64,000 nt of DNA from positions 37,409,236 through 37,473,235 of the forward strand of contig CM041294.1 in assembly GCA_023052935.1 (NCBI GenBank). Direction: 5' to 3'. Numbering within the stretch: the stretch's first letter is position 1; each line of letters begins with the position of its first letter. This DNA is from Piezodorus guildinii (Eukaryota > Arthropoda > Insecta > Hemiptera > Pentatomidae). Under the pieces are notes generated by a model that was not told the DNA's origin, ran no database searches, and worked only from the letters and a program-made list of their open reading frames with translations. This document shows positions 42,313 to 51,606 of the stretch, piece by piece. The translations under genes were made by a program, and so were the position numbers.

Positions 42313-42882
42313 GAAAAGAAATGTATTTAATTTTGACTAATTTTAAATACTGTATATTACTAGCATACAGCATATATCATAGCTACCTAACGTATCTGGA
42401 CAGCACAAAGTTAAATAAAGTATTTATCTATCTTAGCTGTTTGGATAGGACTTCATAGTAAATATTCTTAGCTTTTCCCCGGTAATTTTAACGTTCTAAA
42501 ACACATCTTTTCATTTAGAACCTTTCAAAGAAGTGACTAACTTAATTTATGATATTATAGTTATCATGCCCAATCAAGCCTATGCCTAGTTCATTAAATA
42601 TAACAAATTTAAATTGGATGAGCTTACGTTAATTGCAAGCATCGTTTTGCAGTTAACGTGCAATCATTAAATTTTCGAACCAGGCGCAGATACTAAGCCA
42701 CCATTACTGTAGCGTATAATATTTAGTATTTGACCCCTTGAAATTTAGTTTCAAAAATACAATTTTAAATATAATTCACATACACGGAAGAAAAATTCTT
42801 TTCAAGCTTAAAGAGTTTTATGAAATAAATTATAATCTTAAACATGCATAGAATAACTATTCGAACTTGCATGCTATTTATT
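42313..42882. other. no gene seen
   Basis: AT-rich sequence; no element recognised. Confidence 0.3.
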
Positions 42883-43156
42883 AATTTAACGACAGTTTTA
42901 CGCAGCATGCCTGTGTCAGACGATGCTACAAAGGGAGACCTGAATTCCGCCAATCCAAATTTAATTAGGATAGAGATATTTATCGAGTATCTGACATTGC
43001 ATAGGCTCGGATCACATTTACACGCCACCTATGAAGGACGGTATGATCAAATATTTTTTACTCCCATTGAAAAACAAAAGACCATCAGATGGGTTCGAAC
43101 CTGCGACCATGGGCATAAAAGGCCGTTATGTAGCACCTGCACTACAGGTGACCCCA
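42883..43156 (-). mobile_element. S1 SINE, diverged, imperfect TSD
   Basis: GGGTTCGAACCTGCGACC (box B on the + strand), CTATGAAGGACGGTATGATC core and AATTTAACG tail end. AACTTGCATG at 42864-42873 and AACCTGCATG at 43157-43166 form a probable TSD with one mismatch. Confidence 0.85.
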
Positions 43157-43346
43157 AACCTGCATGTTTAAGTACTTATTAAGAATATAAACTCACTAAG
43201 AAATAATAAACATACTTAAAAGTGTTTTTTTTTTTTTTTTTTTTGTAAAAAGAGAAATCAGTTAATGCATTAAATGAATAAATTATTGTTAAAATACAAG
43301 AATAAGAAGCTAACATTAATTGTTTACGAAAGTTAAAAAAGTATTT
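43157..43346. other. no gene seen; T-run
   Basis: Includes 20 Ts near 43226; otherwise AT-rich. Confidence 0.3.
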
Positions 43347-43790
43347 ATATATGAGTCAATCTATTTGAAATCGTCCAATTTTCATTAATTATGCCCCTCG
43401 ACATTTTTGATTTTCCTGATTTTTTAACAGTTATTTTCTAGTTACAATTACATCAACTGAAACCTTTGGCGAAATATGACAAGGGATGTTAGAAATGATT
43501 TTCACGCTTCGTTATTTTTCCTAATATAGCCTTATAATTGCATTACATGTTTTTTGAAAGATCCTTTTTTCAATATGAATTTTCAAAGAAAGATTATTTT
43601 CCAGCTTAGTAATATTTATAGTAAAATATCTCAAAAAGTACTGATTGAAAAATTATGAAACTCAGACAGATTATATCTCTATATAATAAGTACGATACAA
43701 TAAAATTTAGTGGCTGAGACACAGTTTGTCACGTAAAAATCAAGAAAATCGAAAATGTCTGGACGATTTGGAATGGATTGACCCATATAT
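43347..43790. mobile_element. MITE-like element, imperfect TIRs of about 31 bp
   Basis: Left end ATATATGAGTCAATCTATTT plus GAAATCGTCCA; right end TGGACGATTTGGAATGGATT plus GACCCATATAT. A second inverted pair just inside (ACATTTTTGATTTTCCTGAT against ATCAAGAAAATCGAAAATGT) extends the arms with a gap on the left. No coding frame. Superfamily not assigned; a clear TSD is not visible. Confidence 0.65.
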
Positions 43791-44332
43791 GTTTTCTTCT
43801 TTCTTTTTTTTCTGAGGTCAGGGGATGGTTAATTTATGGAATCAAAGTTCAGTAATTGATGGTTAAGGATGGATATGTGAGTGAAAGGTGTGATAGTGTG
43901 AGATTCGAATACATTAAATAAATCATCTTCCTGCTCTCACTCTCTTTCACAACACACACACACACACACACATCGATTTAATAATTATCCTCCAAAGCAA
44001 GAATGCTGTGATCCTGACTCGAAATAAATCATAATAAAATGACAGTTCTGGAATGAAGGGCAAGAAACTAGGCCATTTTTAATTTCTTGCTTAAAGTCAA
44101 GCAAACTGGACGACTCTGAGGTGTAACGCAATAAGTATCCAGCAATTATCGAGTTATGATGAAACTCAAACAGTCTTTGCTCAACAGATATTGCCTGTCA
44201 GAAGCGAGTGGTTTCATGTTTTAGTGGAATTTATGTCTAAATATTACCAAATTTATTTTTAAATTTGGTTCATAAACGTGCGGACATTATTTTATGGTGA
44301 ATTTAAGGTGCATATTTTCCAGGAATTCATTA
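43791..44332. other. no gene seen; (CA)n
   Basis: Includes a (CA)11 run at 43951-43972. No coding or repeat family recognised otherwise. Confidence 0.4.
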
Positions 44333-45212
44333 TTGGATTGTGTCACATGAAATGTCCGTTTTCAAGGTAAAGGATTTTTATTAAAATACGATATGAAAAC
44401 AAGATAATTTTATTCGAAGTATTCTTCTTTCTTCTACCTTCTTTTTCTATAAATTTTTCTCAACGTGACACCAACTTTTGTATCCCCGAACTGAAAAACT
44501 CTGAGCTTTGAAGTGAAACAAAATCTGAAAACGCACTTTTCATTTGATCATCATTTTCTAAAAGTTTTCCTTTGACGAAGTTGTCTAAATTCCTCAACAG
44601 GTGGTAATCTGTTGGTGACAAGTCAGCGGAATATGGTGGGTGCGGAGGAACGTATCCCAGTTCTTTAAATTTTTGTACGGTATTTTTTGAAACATGGGGT
44701 CTTGCTGCCGCTCAGTGAGATCATGAGGTACCCATGTATCGAGCTTTTTTACTTTTCCAATACACTTTAAATGTCTGGAAACGGGAGATGCACTCGCATT
44801 TAGTTGTGCTGAGAGTCCTTTAACTGTTTGGTAGGGGTTTCCTTCTACTGTATGTTTGAGGACATCGTTGTCTATTACGGACGGAGGTCTTCCTCGGGGC
44901 AAGATTTCCAAGTCGGTATCCCCAGCTGGAAACTTAGCGAACCAACGACGAATGGTCCGTTCATTAACACTTCCTTCCACAAACGCCTTGCAAATATGTC
45001 TAGCGGCCTCGGCTGCTGAATGGCCGAGTTATTTGGAGGTATACTAAAAGTGGGTAATTGATTGGGAAGCTAATGTTTATAATACAAAGGTAGAGGATTA
45101 GTAACTCTTCACTTTAAATATGTAAACATTGGAAGAAAACAACAGAGGCCTGCAAAATCCTTTATGTATTTCAGAAACTATAAAAACGGACATTTCATGT
45201 GAAACAACCCAA
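44333..45212 (-). mobile_element. deleted mariner, copy 3, TA target on both sides
   Basis: TIRs TTGGATTGTGTCACATGAAA (left) and the inverse of TTTCATGTGAAACAACCCAA (right), flanked by TA at 44331-44332 and 45213-45214. 880 bp. The best-preserved member of the lineage: it keeps the WVPHDL linker and, in another frame, the C-terminal part with HPPYSADLSPTDYH (third catalytic Asp). The segment with the first two catalytic Asp residues is deleted, at the same junction as in copy 1. A 56-bp deletion near 45031 removes the start codon. Confidence 0.93.
44594..44980 (-). pseudogene. mariner transposase, deleted
   Basis: 128 codons: the end of helix-turn-helix 1, GRPPSVIDNDVLKHTVEGNP, VSRHLKCIGKVKKLDTWVPH and DLTERQQ, then the deletion junction and out-of-frame C-terminal sequence (KNLKNWDTFLRTHHIPLTCH). 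The frame has no natural ATG because of the 56-bp deletion; the listed start is internal. Not functional. Confidence 0.9.
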
Positions 45213-45214
45213 TA

Positions 45215-45534
45215 GTTTTCAATATCTCAGTATTTTACAAACTTATTAAAATTGTTTCTAAATTATAGTCTCTTATTTTCTATAACTTCAAAGGATCAAT
45301 GAATCAACTATGCAATGCCCTCTCTTAATTCGATGCTCAAGGGTGTTCTGAATTTAGTTTACTATTGTGACTCAGGTCAACCTCTATACATATTTTAACC
45401 TAAAATAGTCAAACTATTGCTTTAATGGAAGCGTAGTTCTACAATCATTAGGTTACCAGATCAATGCTAATGGTTTTAGTTATATTTTGTTTTGTAATAT
45501 CATAACTGTGCCACTTCAAATTTTTTTTAACAAT
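45215..45534. other. no gene seen
   Basis: AT-rich sequence between the mariner and a family A copy. Confidence 0.3.
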
Positions 45535-46990
45535 CTCTTAGATTTATCCACTCTACATTACCTAATAAAGCTTAGTGTATAAGATAATATTTTTTTAATA
45601 ATCTATAGGTTTCCAACGGTATATTATACATCTATATTACATTTTTCATATTAAAAAAAAAATTACCTTAATAAAATTATAGCTTTAGAATATATCATAG
45701 AAAAAGTGACGTGTACCGAGAAAGGTTTAAATATGGGTGATAAGATTCCGGTTTTGGGATATGCCGATGATTTGATACTGCTAAAAGAAGACACGGAAAC
45801 TAAAAAACTAAATACAAGTCCGTTAGTAAAAACCGGTAAAGAAATAGATCTCTAATTAAATACCGATAAGACGAAATATATGATTAGTAGCAGAAATGGT
45901 GGCGATCTTGATGCTATTGATATATCAGGGCATACTTTTGAACACGTAGAGAAATTCATGTATTTAGGTTCAATGATAATAAGAAAATATGAAATCCTGG
46001 AAGAAATAATGTCACGGTTAAAGGTGGGAAATGCGTGTTATTATTCAGTTGCTAAATTACTTAGCTCCCGGCTTCTGTCTAAAAACTTAAAGGTTAGAAT
46101 TTATAAAACTATTATTCTTCGGATGTGAAACGTGGCCGCTTACTTTGAAGGATGAACAACGGCTTAAGATTTTCGAAAATAAGGTACTGCGTAAAATATT
46201 TGGTCCTAAGAGGCTGAGGCCACTGGGAGTTTAGAAGGTAGCACAACGCGGAATTGCGGAGTTTATACTATGTAAATATAATTGAGTTGATAGCATCGCA
46301 GAGACTGAAATGGACGCGTAAAGTTGTTGGGCTCGGTGAGGAACGGATTCCGAAAAAGTTGGTATTAGCTGAACCGACTGGTAGGCGTCCGAAAGGTAGG
46401 CCGAAGCGTCGATGAGAGAATTGCATTAAGGCTGATCTCGGGGGCTTGGGCTTGACCGGCGAACATTGGACGAGTCTGTGCAGGCGAAGCTTGGTGGTAT
46501 CGGCATCGAACCTTCGGGTTCGGTAAGCCTATTATTATTATTATTAATATAAAAATATATGCTCTCTTCTCCTTAAGTTTACATCGAATTCTTTCAACTT
46601 GTATATTTGCCGTTATTTATTTAAAAATATGATATGATTATTTTTATCGAATCTACAAAATTAAATTAATAGAAGAAATTTCAAAATATAGGCATCTTGC
46701 CCTTTAAGACAATTACAATCAGATTGAAACCTAAATGTTATTAAAGCCTTATAATTTTACGCATAGTGTATAATAAAAATCGTTTGAGCGGTTTTTAATA
46801 AAATCTTAAAAAGGTACAAAATGACAAAATGCAAAATTAGTATAAAGTTATTCTTCTGGTTTATTTATTTCGTTGAAAAAAACGCTTCTAAAATATGAAA
46901 TTTCAGTTTTATACAACTTATCCCCTTCGAGCTAGCCTGATCACACAGAAACCGTTTTACGGGTCATTATGAAAGCAGGGTATCTGTTGA
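45535..46990 (+). mobile_element. family A copy interrupted by L1x
   Basis: Middle of family A (GCTTAGTGTATAAGATAATA, TTTCCAACGGTATATTATAC) at 45571-45680, then L1x, then the family resumes at 46549 (GCTCTCTTCTCCTTAAG, ATCGAATCTACAAAATTAAA, AATATGAAATTTCAGTTTTA). Left and right termini are not visible. Confidence 0.75.
45682..46548 (+). pseudogene. L1x LINE copy with broken reverse transcriptase
   Basis: Translation from 45684: ALEYIIEKVTCTEKG, GYADDLILL (YxDD, the palm motif C), a TAA at 45853, then LNTDKTKYMISSRNGG, MYLGSMIIRK, KVRIYKTIIL. A 16-bp deletion then removes the PTVLYG codons and shifts the frame into CETWPLTLKDEQRLKIFENK and VLRKIFGPKR. The 3' end is GGTTCGGTAAGCC followed by (ATT)n. 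Motif A lies beyond the 5' truncation. The TSD is unclear. Confidence 0.85.
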
Positions 46991-47473
46991 AATAAAAAAA
47001 ATATAATGTTCTTATAAGTAAATTTCATGTAATCATAATTATTACTGGTTTCTATTGCTGTCTATAATACATATTCTGTACTTTAAACTAATTTCTATTT
47101 GAACCGCTTCAAAATTAATTGTATAGCTAAAATAATTTTAAATAAAAAAACACAAGAAACATATGAACAAAAGAAATTATTAAAAATAAATAGGTATATC
47201 GCTGATCGTGAAAAGGTCGGGACCCACTTTCGGATTAAGATACGTCGATTACATTAGAGAGTTCTATTGAAGTTGTTTTAATGAATCACTTCAAACTTCT
47301 CCCTGTATTTTACAACATCGGCATTTCCGTTCCGATTGGAAGCTAACATTACAAAAAATAAACAAACCAACCAGTCAATCGAATGTTTGATTAACAAAAA
47401 AAAATGGCCTGGAATTAAGTACTTCCCTGGCCTCTGAACTATCAGTGCATTACGAAATATATAATAACACAAA
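46991..47473. other. no gene seen
   Basis: AT-rich sequence between family A and the Helitron. Confidence 0.3.
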
Positions 47474-48500
47474 TCTATACTAATATTATAAAGCTGGAGA
47501 GTTTGTTTGTTTGTTTGTTTGAACGCGCTAATCTCAGAAACTACTGGTTCAAATTGAAAAATTCTTTTTGTGTTGGATAGTCCATTTATCAAGGAAGGCT
47601 ATAGGCTATATAACATCAGCTGCGACCAATAGGACCGAAGAATCAGTCGAAAATATGAGAAAAAAAAGGGAAAATTGACCTCGAATCCCAACGATTCCAA
47701 ACGATTTACCTTTTAATTTTAAAATAATTCAATTTCCCGTTAATTTATCTTTTGCCATAACAATTAATAAACCACATGGGCAAGCATTTAAACACGTAGG
47801 AATCGATTTTCGTCAAGATCGGGTCGCGGAGAAAATCAGTATGTTCTTCTGCCACAAGAAAATAAAACCAAAAATATTATTTAAGCAGAAATACTTTAAA
47901 ATAATGGGTCGTCCGAAAAGTTGGTAGAGGTTTTTAAAATAAAATTTACCTTCTGTTTTTTCTACTAAAATGAATCACGAGGCTAATGTTTATGTATATG
48001 CCTTTAATCCTCATGGCATTAACTATATTTACGCACTGAATTCGTCTTTAGGAAGGATCAGTAGAGTAGTTTATTACAATCCAGCATGAGTGACGATTCA
48101 GTTCATTTTCAAAATAATATGCTGTTCTTTTTTAAAAGAGGGAAAAACGTAGCCCAAACTGCAAGAAAGATTCGTTTCGTGGTTTAGATCAGGAGATTTC
48201 AGTTTGGAAGACCAGCCCCGGGGGACGTCATAACGAACCTTTTATTGTTCTTAAGGTGGAAGGACAGTGATTTTTGGAAAAAAGGGAAAATGGAACTTTC
48301 AAGGCGTTGAGATAGAGTAATCGCTGACGGTGGTAACTATTTTGTAGATTAAATAAATAAATTTTAAGCTATTCAATTTTAATTATTGTCCAAATTTCTC
48401 TACGAACTTTTCGGACAACCCAATATAATCTTTTAAAAATGTCTTAATAGCTTTCATAATGACTGAAATTGAGGCAGACGAAGATGCGCGCAACAGCTAG
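47474..48500 (+). mobile_element. non-autonomous Helitron, complete ends
   Basis: Starts TCTATACTAATATTATAAAG after an A and ends GCGCGCAACAGCTAG before a T, the 5'-TC ... CTAG-3' structure with insertion between A and T. The 5' part has (GTTT)n, GAACGCGCTAATCTCAGAAA, CTACTGGTTC and GGAAGGCTATAGGCTATATA, shared with 59178-59630 and typical of insect Helitrons as I know them. No Rep/helicase. A mariner MITE occupies 47904-48423; without it the Helitron is about 505 bp. Confidence 0.9.
47904..48423 (+). mobile_element. deleted mariner (mellifera-like) nested in the Helitron
   Basis: TIRs ATGGGTCGTCCGAAAAGTTG and the inverse of GAACTTTTCGGACAACCCAA, flanked by TA at 47902-47903 and 48424-48425. 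520 bp. A plus-strand frame starts MSDDSVHFQNNMLFFFKRGK, NVAQTARKIR, like the N-terminus of mellifera-group transposases; after a large deletion a C-terminal remnant (RVIADGGNYF) follows. The other Helitron copy has the empty site TTTAAAATATATTC at 59563. Confidence 0.9.
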
Positions 48501-48737
48501 TTTACAAATAAAAACAGTAGGAAAATTAAAAATATATACAAGAGCTAATATGAAACAGTACTAACGATTCATGTAAATAGACTAAACGATCTATCTGGCC
48601 CTGAACCGAAAAGAGAATGAAACGAAGACGAATACATCGCTACAATAGAACAATGACAGCAGTTAGCAATACGTGATTACGATAGTTCGAGAAGTAGGTA
48701 ACTATGTTTCACGTTCAAGCTGAAAAAGAGTGAAGAT
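48501..48737. other. no gene seen
   Basis: Short unassigned stretch between the Helitron and the inverted repeat. Confidence 0.3.
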
Positions 48738-49957
48738 TTTTGAGAGAAAACTATTTTCTGAGATCACCATTCAACCAGAAGGAGTTTTCATAGACCATGG
48801 CGAAGACTGGTAGAGAATTTCAAGACATAGAATAATATCCACTAATTTCTAAAATAATCATTTCATAAAACATCTTGTTTCTTTCCACAAAGAGTGTCAA
48901 GACAGCTTTATGTTTCTGACTTTAAAACATTAAAAACCTATGACATCCTGCCCAACAGTATCCTTCAATAACACTCCTCTTGTCCCGGTTAAACTGGACA
49001 AACGTCTTACTTGGAACCCTCATACAAGACTGAAAAGACAAGAAACTGCCCGACGTTTTCGACTACTTCAACACTTACTGGACAAACGCTCTAACCTTCC
49101 ACTTAATTACAAAAGGCTCATCTACATGACTATTATAAGACCAATCTAGACTTACGGAGTAGAGATTAGGGGCTCTACTAAAGCATCAAATTCTTCCCGT
49201 CTCCAATCCTTGCAATCAAAAATCCGTCGAAAAATCATCAATGCTCCTTATTTTGTCACAAATAAACTAATCTATAAAGACCTTAACGTTTCCTATGTTG
49301 CTGACTTGGCGCGAACCAGGTACCACTCCTTTCATGACAAACTCCAATACCACTCTAATCCTTGCTTCGCCTGCAATCACTGATAATCCTCCGAGGCGTC
49401 TGAAAAGAAAATGGCCCCGAGACCTTCTAGTTTAACATAGTCTTTGGAGAGCTGCCAATGGGTAGTATCCCCACATGTGAATCCATAACATTTGTATCTT
49501 GTATCTCATTTACTAGATGTATATCATTATACGTTGTAAATAGCAATAATAGCAGTATATTTTATATTTCGGATGAAACTTTGATTCGAGTCCGCACTTA
49601 AGTACGCTGTTTTTAGTGTAAAAAAGAGAAGTCATACTTCAGTTTCAGTGTTAAGTTTAATAGTTTATGTGCTCTGAGAATGTATTTAAAAGAGTGGATT
49701 AGTTCAAAATGTGTAGAACGCGTGTTTTAATTAATTCGTTTATTGAATTATTCATCTATTTTTAATGTATTAAAGTCAGAAACAAAAAGCTGTCTTGACG
49801 CTATTTGTAGAAAGAAACAAGAAATTTTATGAAATGATTATTTTAAAAAATTTCGGATATTAGTGTGTGTTGAGCTTCTCTACCAGTCTTCGACATAGTC
49901 TAGGAAGCACCTTTTAGTTGAATGGTGATAGTAAGAAGTAGTTTCCTCTCTTAAATA
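48738..49957. repeat. inverted repeat of about 195-bp arms enclosing a Jockey fragment
   Basis: Arms at 48738-48936 and 49766-49957 face each other (CATTTCATAAAACATCTTGT against ACAAGAAATTTTATGAAATG; GAAGACTGGTAGAGAA against TTCTCTACCAGTCTTC; GTGTCAAGACAGCTTT against AAAGCTGTCTTGACGC). Identity is roughly 80% by eye. The right arm ends exactly where an L1x fragment begins. It could be a fold-back transposon that trapped the LINE, or a rearrangement. Confidence 0.75.
48937..49450 (+). pseudogene. Jockey-type reverse transcriptase C-terminal remnant
   Basis: VKLDKRLTWNPHTRLKRQET, ARRFRLLQHLLDKRSNLPLN, YKRLIYMTIIRPI, stop, TYGVEIRGSTKASNSSRLQS, SKIRRKIINAPYFVTNK. This is the LDxxLTWxxH ... LYxxxxRPxxxYGxxxWG ... 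NAPxxVxN pattern of Jockey-clade reverse transcriptases. The first clear stop falls in IRPI*TYG. No element ends are visible apart from the inverted arms. Confidence 0.85.
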
Positions 49958-49960
49958 ATA

Positions 49961-50378
49961 AGGTGGGAAATGCGTGTTATTATTCAGTTGCTAAGTTACT
50001 TAGCTCGCGGCTTCTGTCTAAAAACTTAAAGGTTAGAATTTATAAAACTATTATTCTTCCAACGGTTCTTTACTCAGGCGAGTGAAAAGTTGTTGGGCTC
50101 GGTAAGGAACGGATTCCGAGAAAGTTAATGTTTGCTTATCCGACTGGTAGGCGTCCGAAAGTACAGAACAGCAGAGACCGGCGGAGCAGCCTTCCGCGAC
50201 GCGCATCCCTTCCTTAGCCCCGAATAAAGGGTAGGCCGAAGCGTCGATGGGAGGATTGCGTTAAGGCTGATCTTGCGGACTTGGGCTTGAACGGAGAACA
50301 TTGGACGAGTCTGTGTATAATTCTGACGGAATATGGTGGTATCGCCATCGAACCTTCGGTAAGCCTAGTATTATTATT
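49961..50378 (+). pseudogene. L1x 3' fragment with deletion and a templated insert
   Basis: GGTGGGAAATGCGTGTTATT through CTTCCAACGGTTCTTTAC, then a deletion joins TCAGGCGAGTGAAAAGTTGT, then GGTAGGCGTCCGAAAG. At 50161-50229 a foreign segment interrupts the LINE, which then resumes with GTAGGCCGAAGCGTCGATGG and ends CCTTCGGTAAGCC with a short ATT tail. Confidence 0.85.
50169..50222 (+). repeat. 54-bp perfect duplicate inserted in L1x
   Basis: Identical over 54 bp (CAGCAGAGACCGGCGGAGCA to CTTCCTTAGCCCCG) to 50522-50575, which lies at the start of the GC-rich island. It is bounded by filler TACAGAA on one side and AATAAAGG on the other, with no target-site duplication. Confidence 0.95.
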
Positions 50379-50758
50379 TCTCTCTCAAATATAGTAACTG
50401 TAAAATGCATCTCTGTGTAAGTGATAAATGGTTAGACATTATCATGTATTTGTACATTTCATAGCCTCTTCGATCTGTTGTCCTACGTTCTCCATTTCCT
50501 TTGAACAGGAACCAGATGAAGCAGCAGAGACCGGCGGAGCAGCCTTCCGCGACGCGCATCCCTTCCTTAGCCCCGGGCGAAGACAGCCCCACCGGCGGCC
50601 TTGAGGGAAGGTCGGCAGGGGGTGGTGGAAAGCGCTGGCCTCCGGAAATGTGTCAGTCTGTCAGCTGGAGCAAGGGCGCGCTTCCCCTACCAAGGGAGTG
50701 TCGAAAGAGCGGGGCCCTGTTACGTGGGGCTCTGTCGCAACTCACTGGTGTAGAGGGA

Positions 50759-50798
50759 TATATATATACCTTAGCGCTCCCACCGCCGCTTTTCACTC
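50759..50798 (+). promoter_or_regulatory. candidate core promoter: TATA box and initiator
   Basis: TATATATATA at 50759-50768 is followed at 50793-50798 by TCACTC, a fair arthropod initiator (consensus TCAKTY), with the A at 50795 some 30 bp from the TATA core. Spacing and order match a TATA-type RNA polymerase II promoter. The TATA is unusual in this GC-rich setting and could be a chance AT run. Confidence 0.4.
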
Positions 50799-50823
50799 CT
50801 CCACCAGGCTGCCCATCGTCGAC

Positions 50824-50834
50824 ATGCCGGAAAT
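50824..50834 (+). CDS. candidate tiny first coding exon
   Basis: 29 nt downstream of the proposed initiator, ATGCCGGAAAT is followed by a strong donor GTGAGT at 50835-50840. Without splicing the frame stops after four codons (ATG CCG GAA ATG TGA); with splicing three codons and a split codon are kept. Tiny start exons of this kind occur in arthropod genes. The encoded Met-Pro-Glu does not identify the gene. The next exon is not in view within a readable distance. Confidence 0.3.
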
Positions 50835-50894
50835 GTGAGTACTCCATCTTCTATATACATCCGGAAGCGTCCAAGGTGGCTCGGAAGTGATCCT

Positions 50895-51130
50895 CGGCTT
50901 CGATAATCGATTAGTTGTTTTTTTACGTTTCATCTTCGTTAGGTGGTGATTCGCGTGTGCACTATAGTTTTCACTGGTGTTCGTTTCCTTTTGTTTACAA
51001 TAACAATAAACATATAAAGTGGCTCAATTGCTTGCGATATTCTACATAGAAGATATTAGCTTCATATATTTTTTTCTATTATAAAATTATAAATTTTTAG
51101 ATTATCTAATTATGAAGAGTATGTTAATTT
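50895..51130. other. no gene seen; intronic if the start exon is real
   Basis: AT-rich downstream of the GC island. Confidence 0.3.
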
Positions 51131-51194
51131 AATTAGGTTATTTAGGAACAGTTTCTTCTTTTAACCATCATTCATTTATTCTTCATTAGGCATG

Positions 51195-51232
51195 ATTTAC
51201 GTTTCGGGGTTTATACGCCTCATCTTCAGAAT
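51195..51232 (-). ncRNA. hammerhead motif (left arm)
   Basis: Minus strand: AUU, CUGAAGA, one unpaired U, GAGG against CCCC (one A-C mismatch), GAAAC, GU, A17, AAU. Core positions are all permitted; stem II is slightly weakened. Confidence 0.5.
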
Positions 51233-51503
51233 TTTCAGTCTTCCAATTAAAACACATCTTTTAATATTGTCAAATTCTTAAATTCCTTATTTAATTCAAT
51301 AATGGTCATTTTTTTTTACTTTTTATCCATTAATAGACTAGTCTACTCCTGTTAAATGTTATAGTAGAATATAGATATTTTTAAAAATATTAAAATTGTA
51401 ATAATTAATAGATAAAAAGTAGAAAACATGACCATTATTGAATTAAATAAGGAATTTAAGAATTTGACAATATTAAAAGATGTGTTTTTATTGGATGGCT
51501 AAA

Positions 51504-51543
51504 AATTCTGAAGATTAGGCGTATAAGCCCCGAAACGTTAATT
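51504..51543 (+). ncRNA. hammerhead motif (right arm)
   Basis: AAUU pairs with AAUU (4-bp stem I); CUGAAGA; stem II GGC/GCC with two mismatches at its base; GAAAC; GU; U17. The core is complete but stem II is damaged. Confidence 0.45.
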
Positions 51544-51606
51544 ATGAATAATGAAGAATACATGAATGATGGTTAAAAGAAGAGGCTGTTCCTAAAGAAC
51601 CTAATT

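Larger units (their letters stand above)
50379..50894 (+). promoter_or_regulatory. GC- and CpG-rich island
   Basis: From about 50500 to 50890 the sequence is far richer in GC and CpG than anything else in the window (GCGACGCGCATCCC, GGGCGCGCTTCCCC, ACCGGCGGCC). It contains an E-box-like CAGCTG at 50660. Open frames run through it in several phases (for example 129 codons from 50501), as expected from GC richness rather than coding. It ends at the candidate start exon. Confidence 0.55.
51131..51606. mobile_element. Penelope-like palindrome with two hammerhead motifs
   Basis: Arms of about 200 bp (51131-51330 and 51408-51606) around a 77-bp spacer; outer ends AATTAGGTTATTTAGGAACA and TGTTCCTAAAGAACCTAATT, inner ends TTATTGAATTAAATAAGG and its inverse. 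Both arms keep a core. No protein. Confidence 0.8.

Noticed and set aside
50501..50890. 129-codon frame across the GC island as a protein gene
   Set aside because: Several frames are open here because of GC richness, the sequence has no domain, and the TATA/initiator and donor signals lie inside it.
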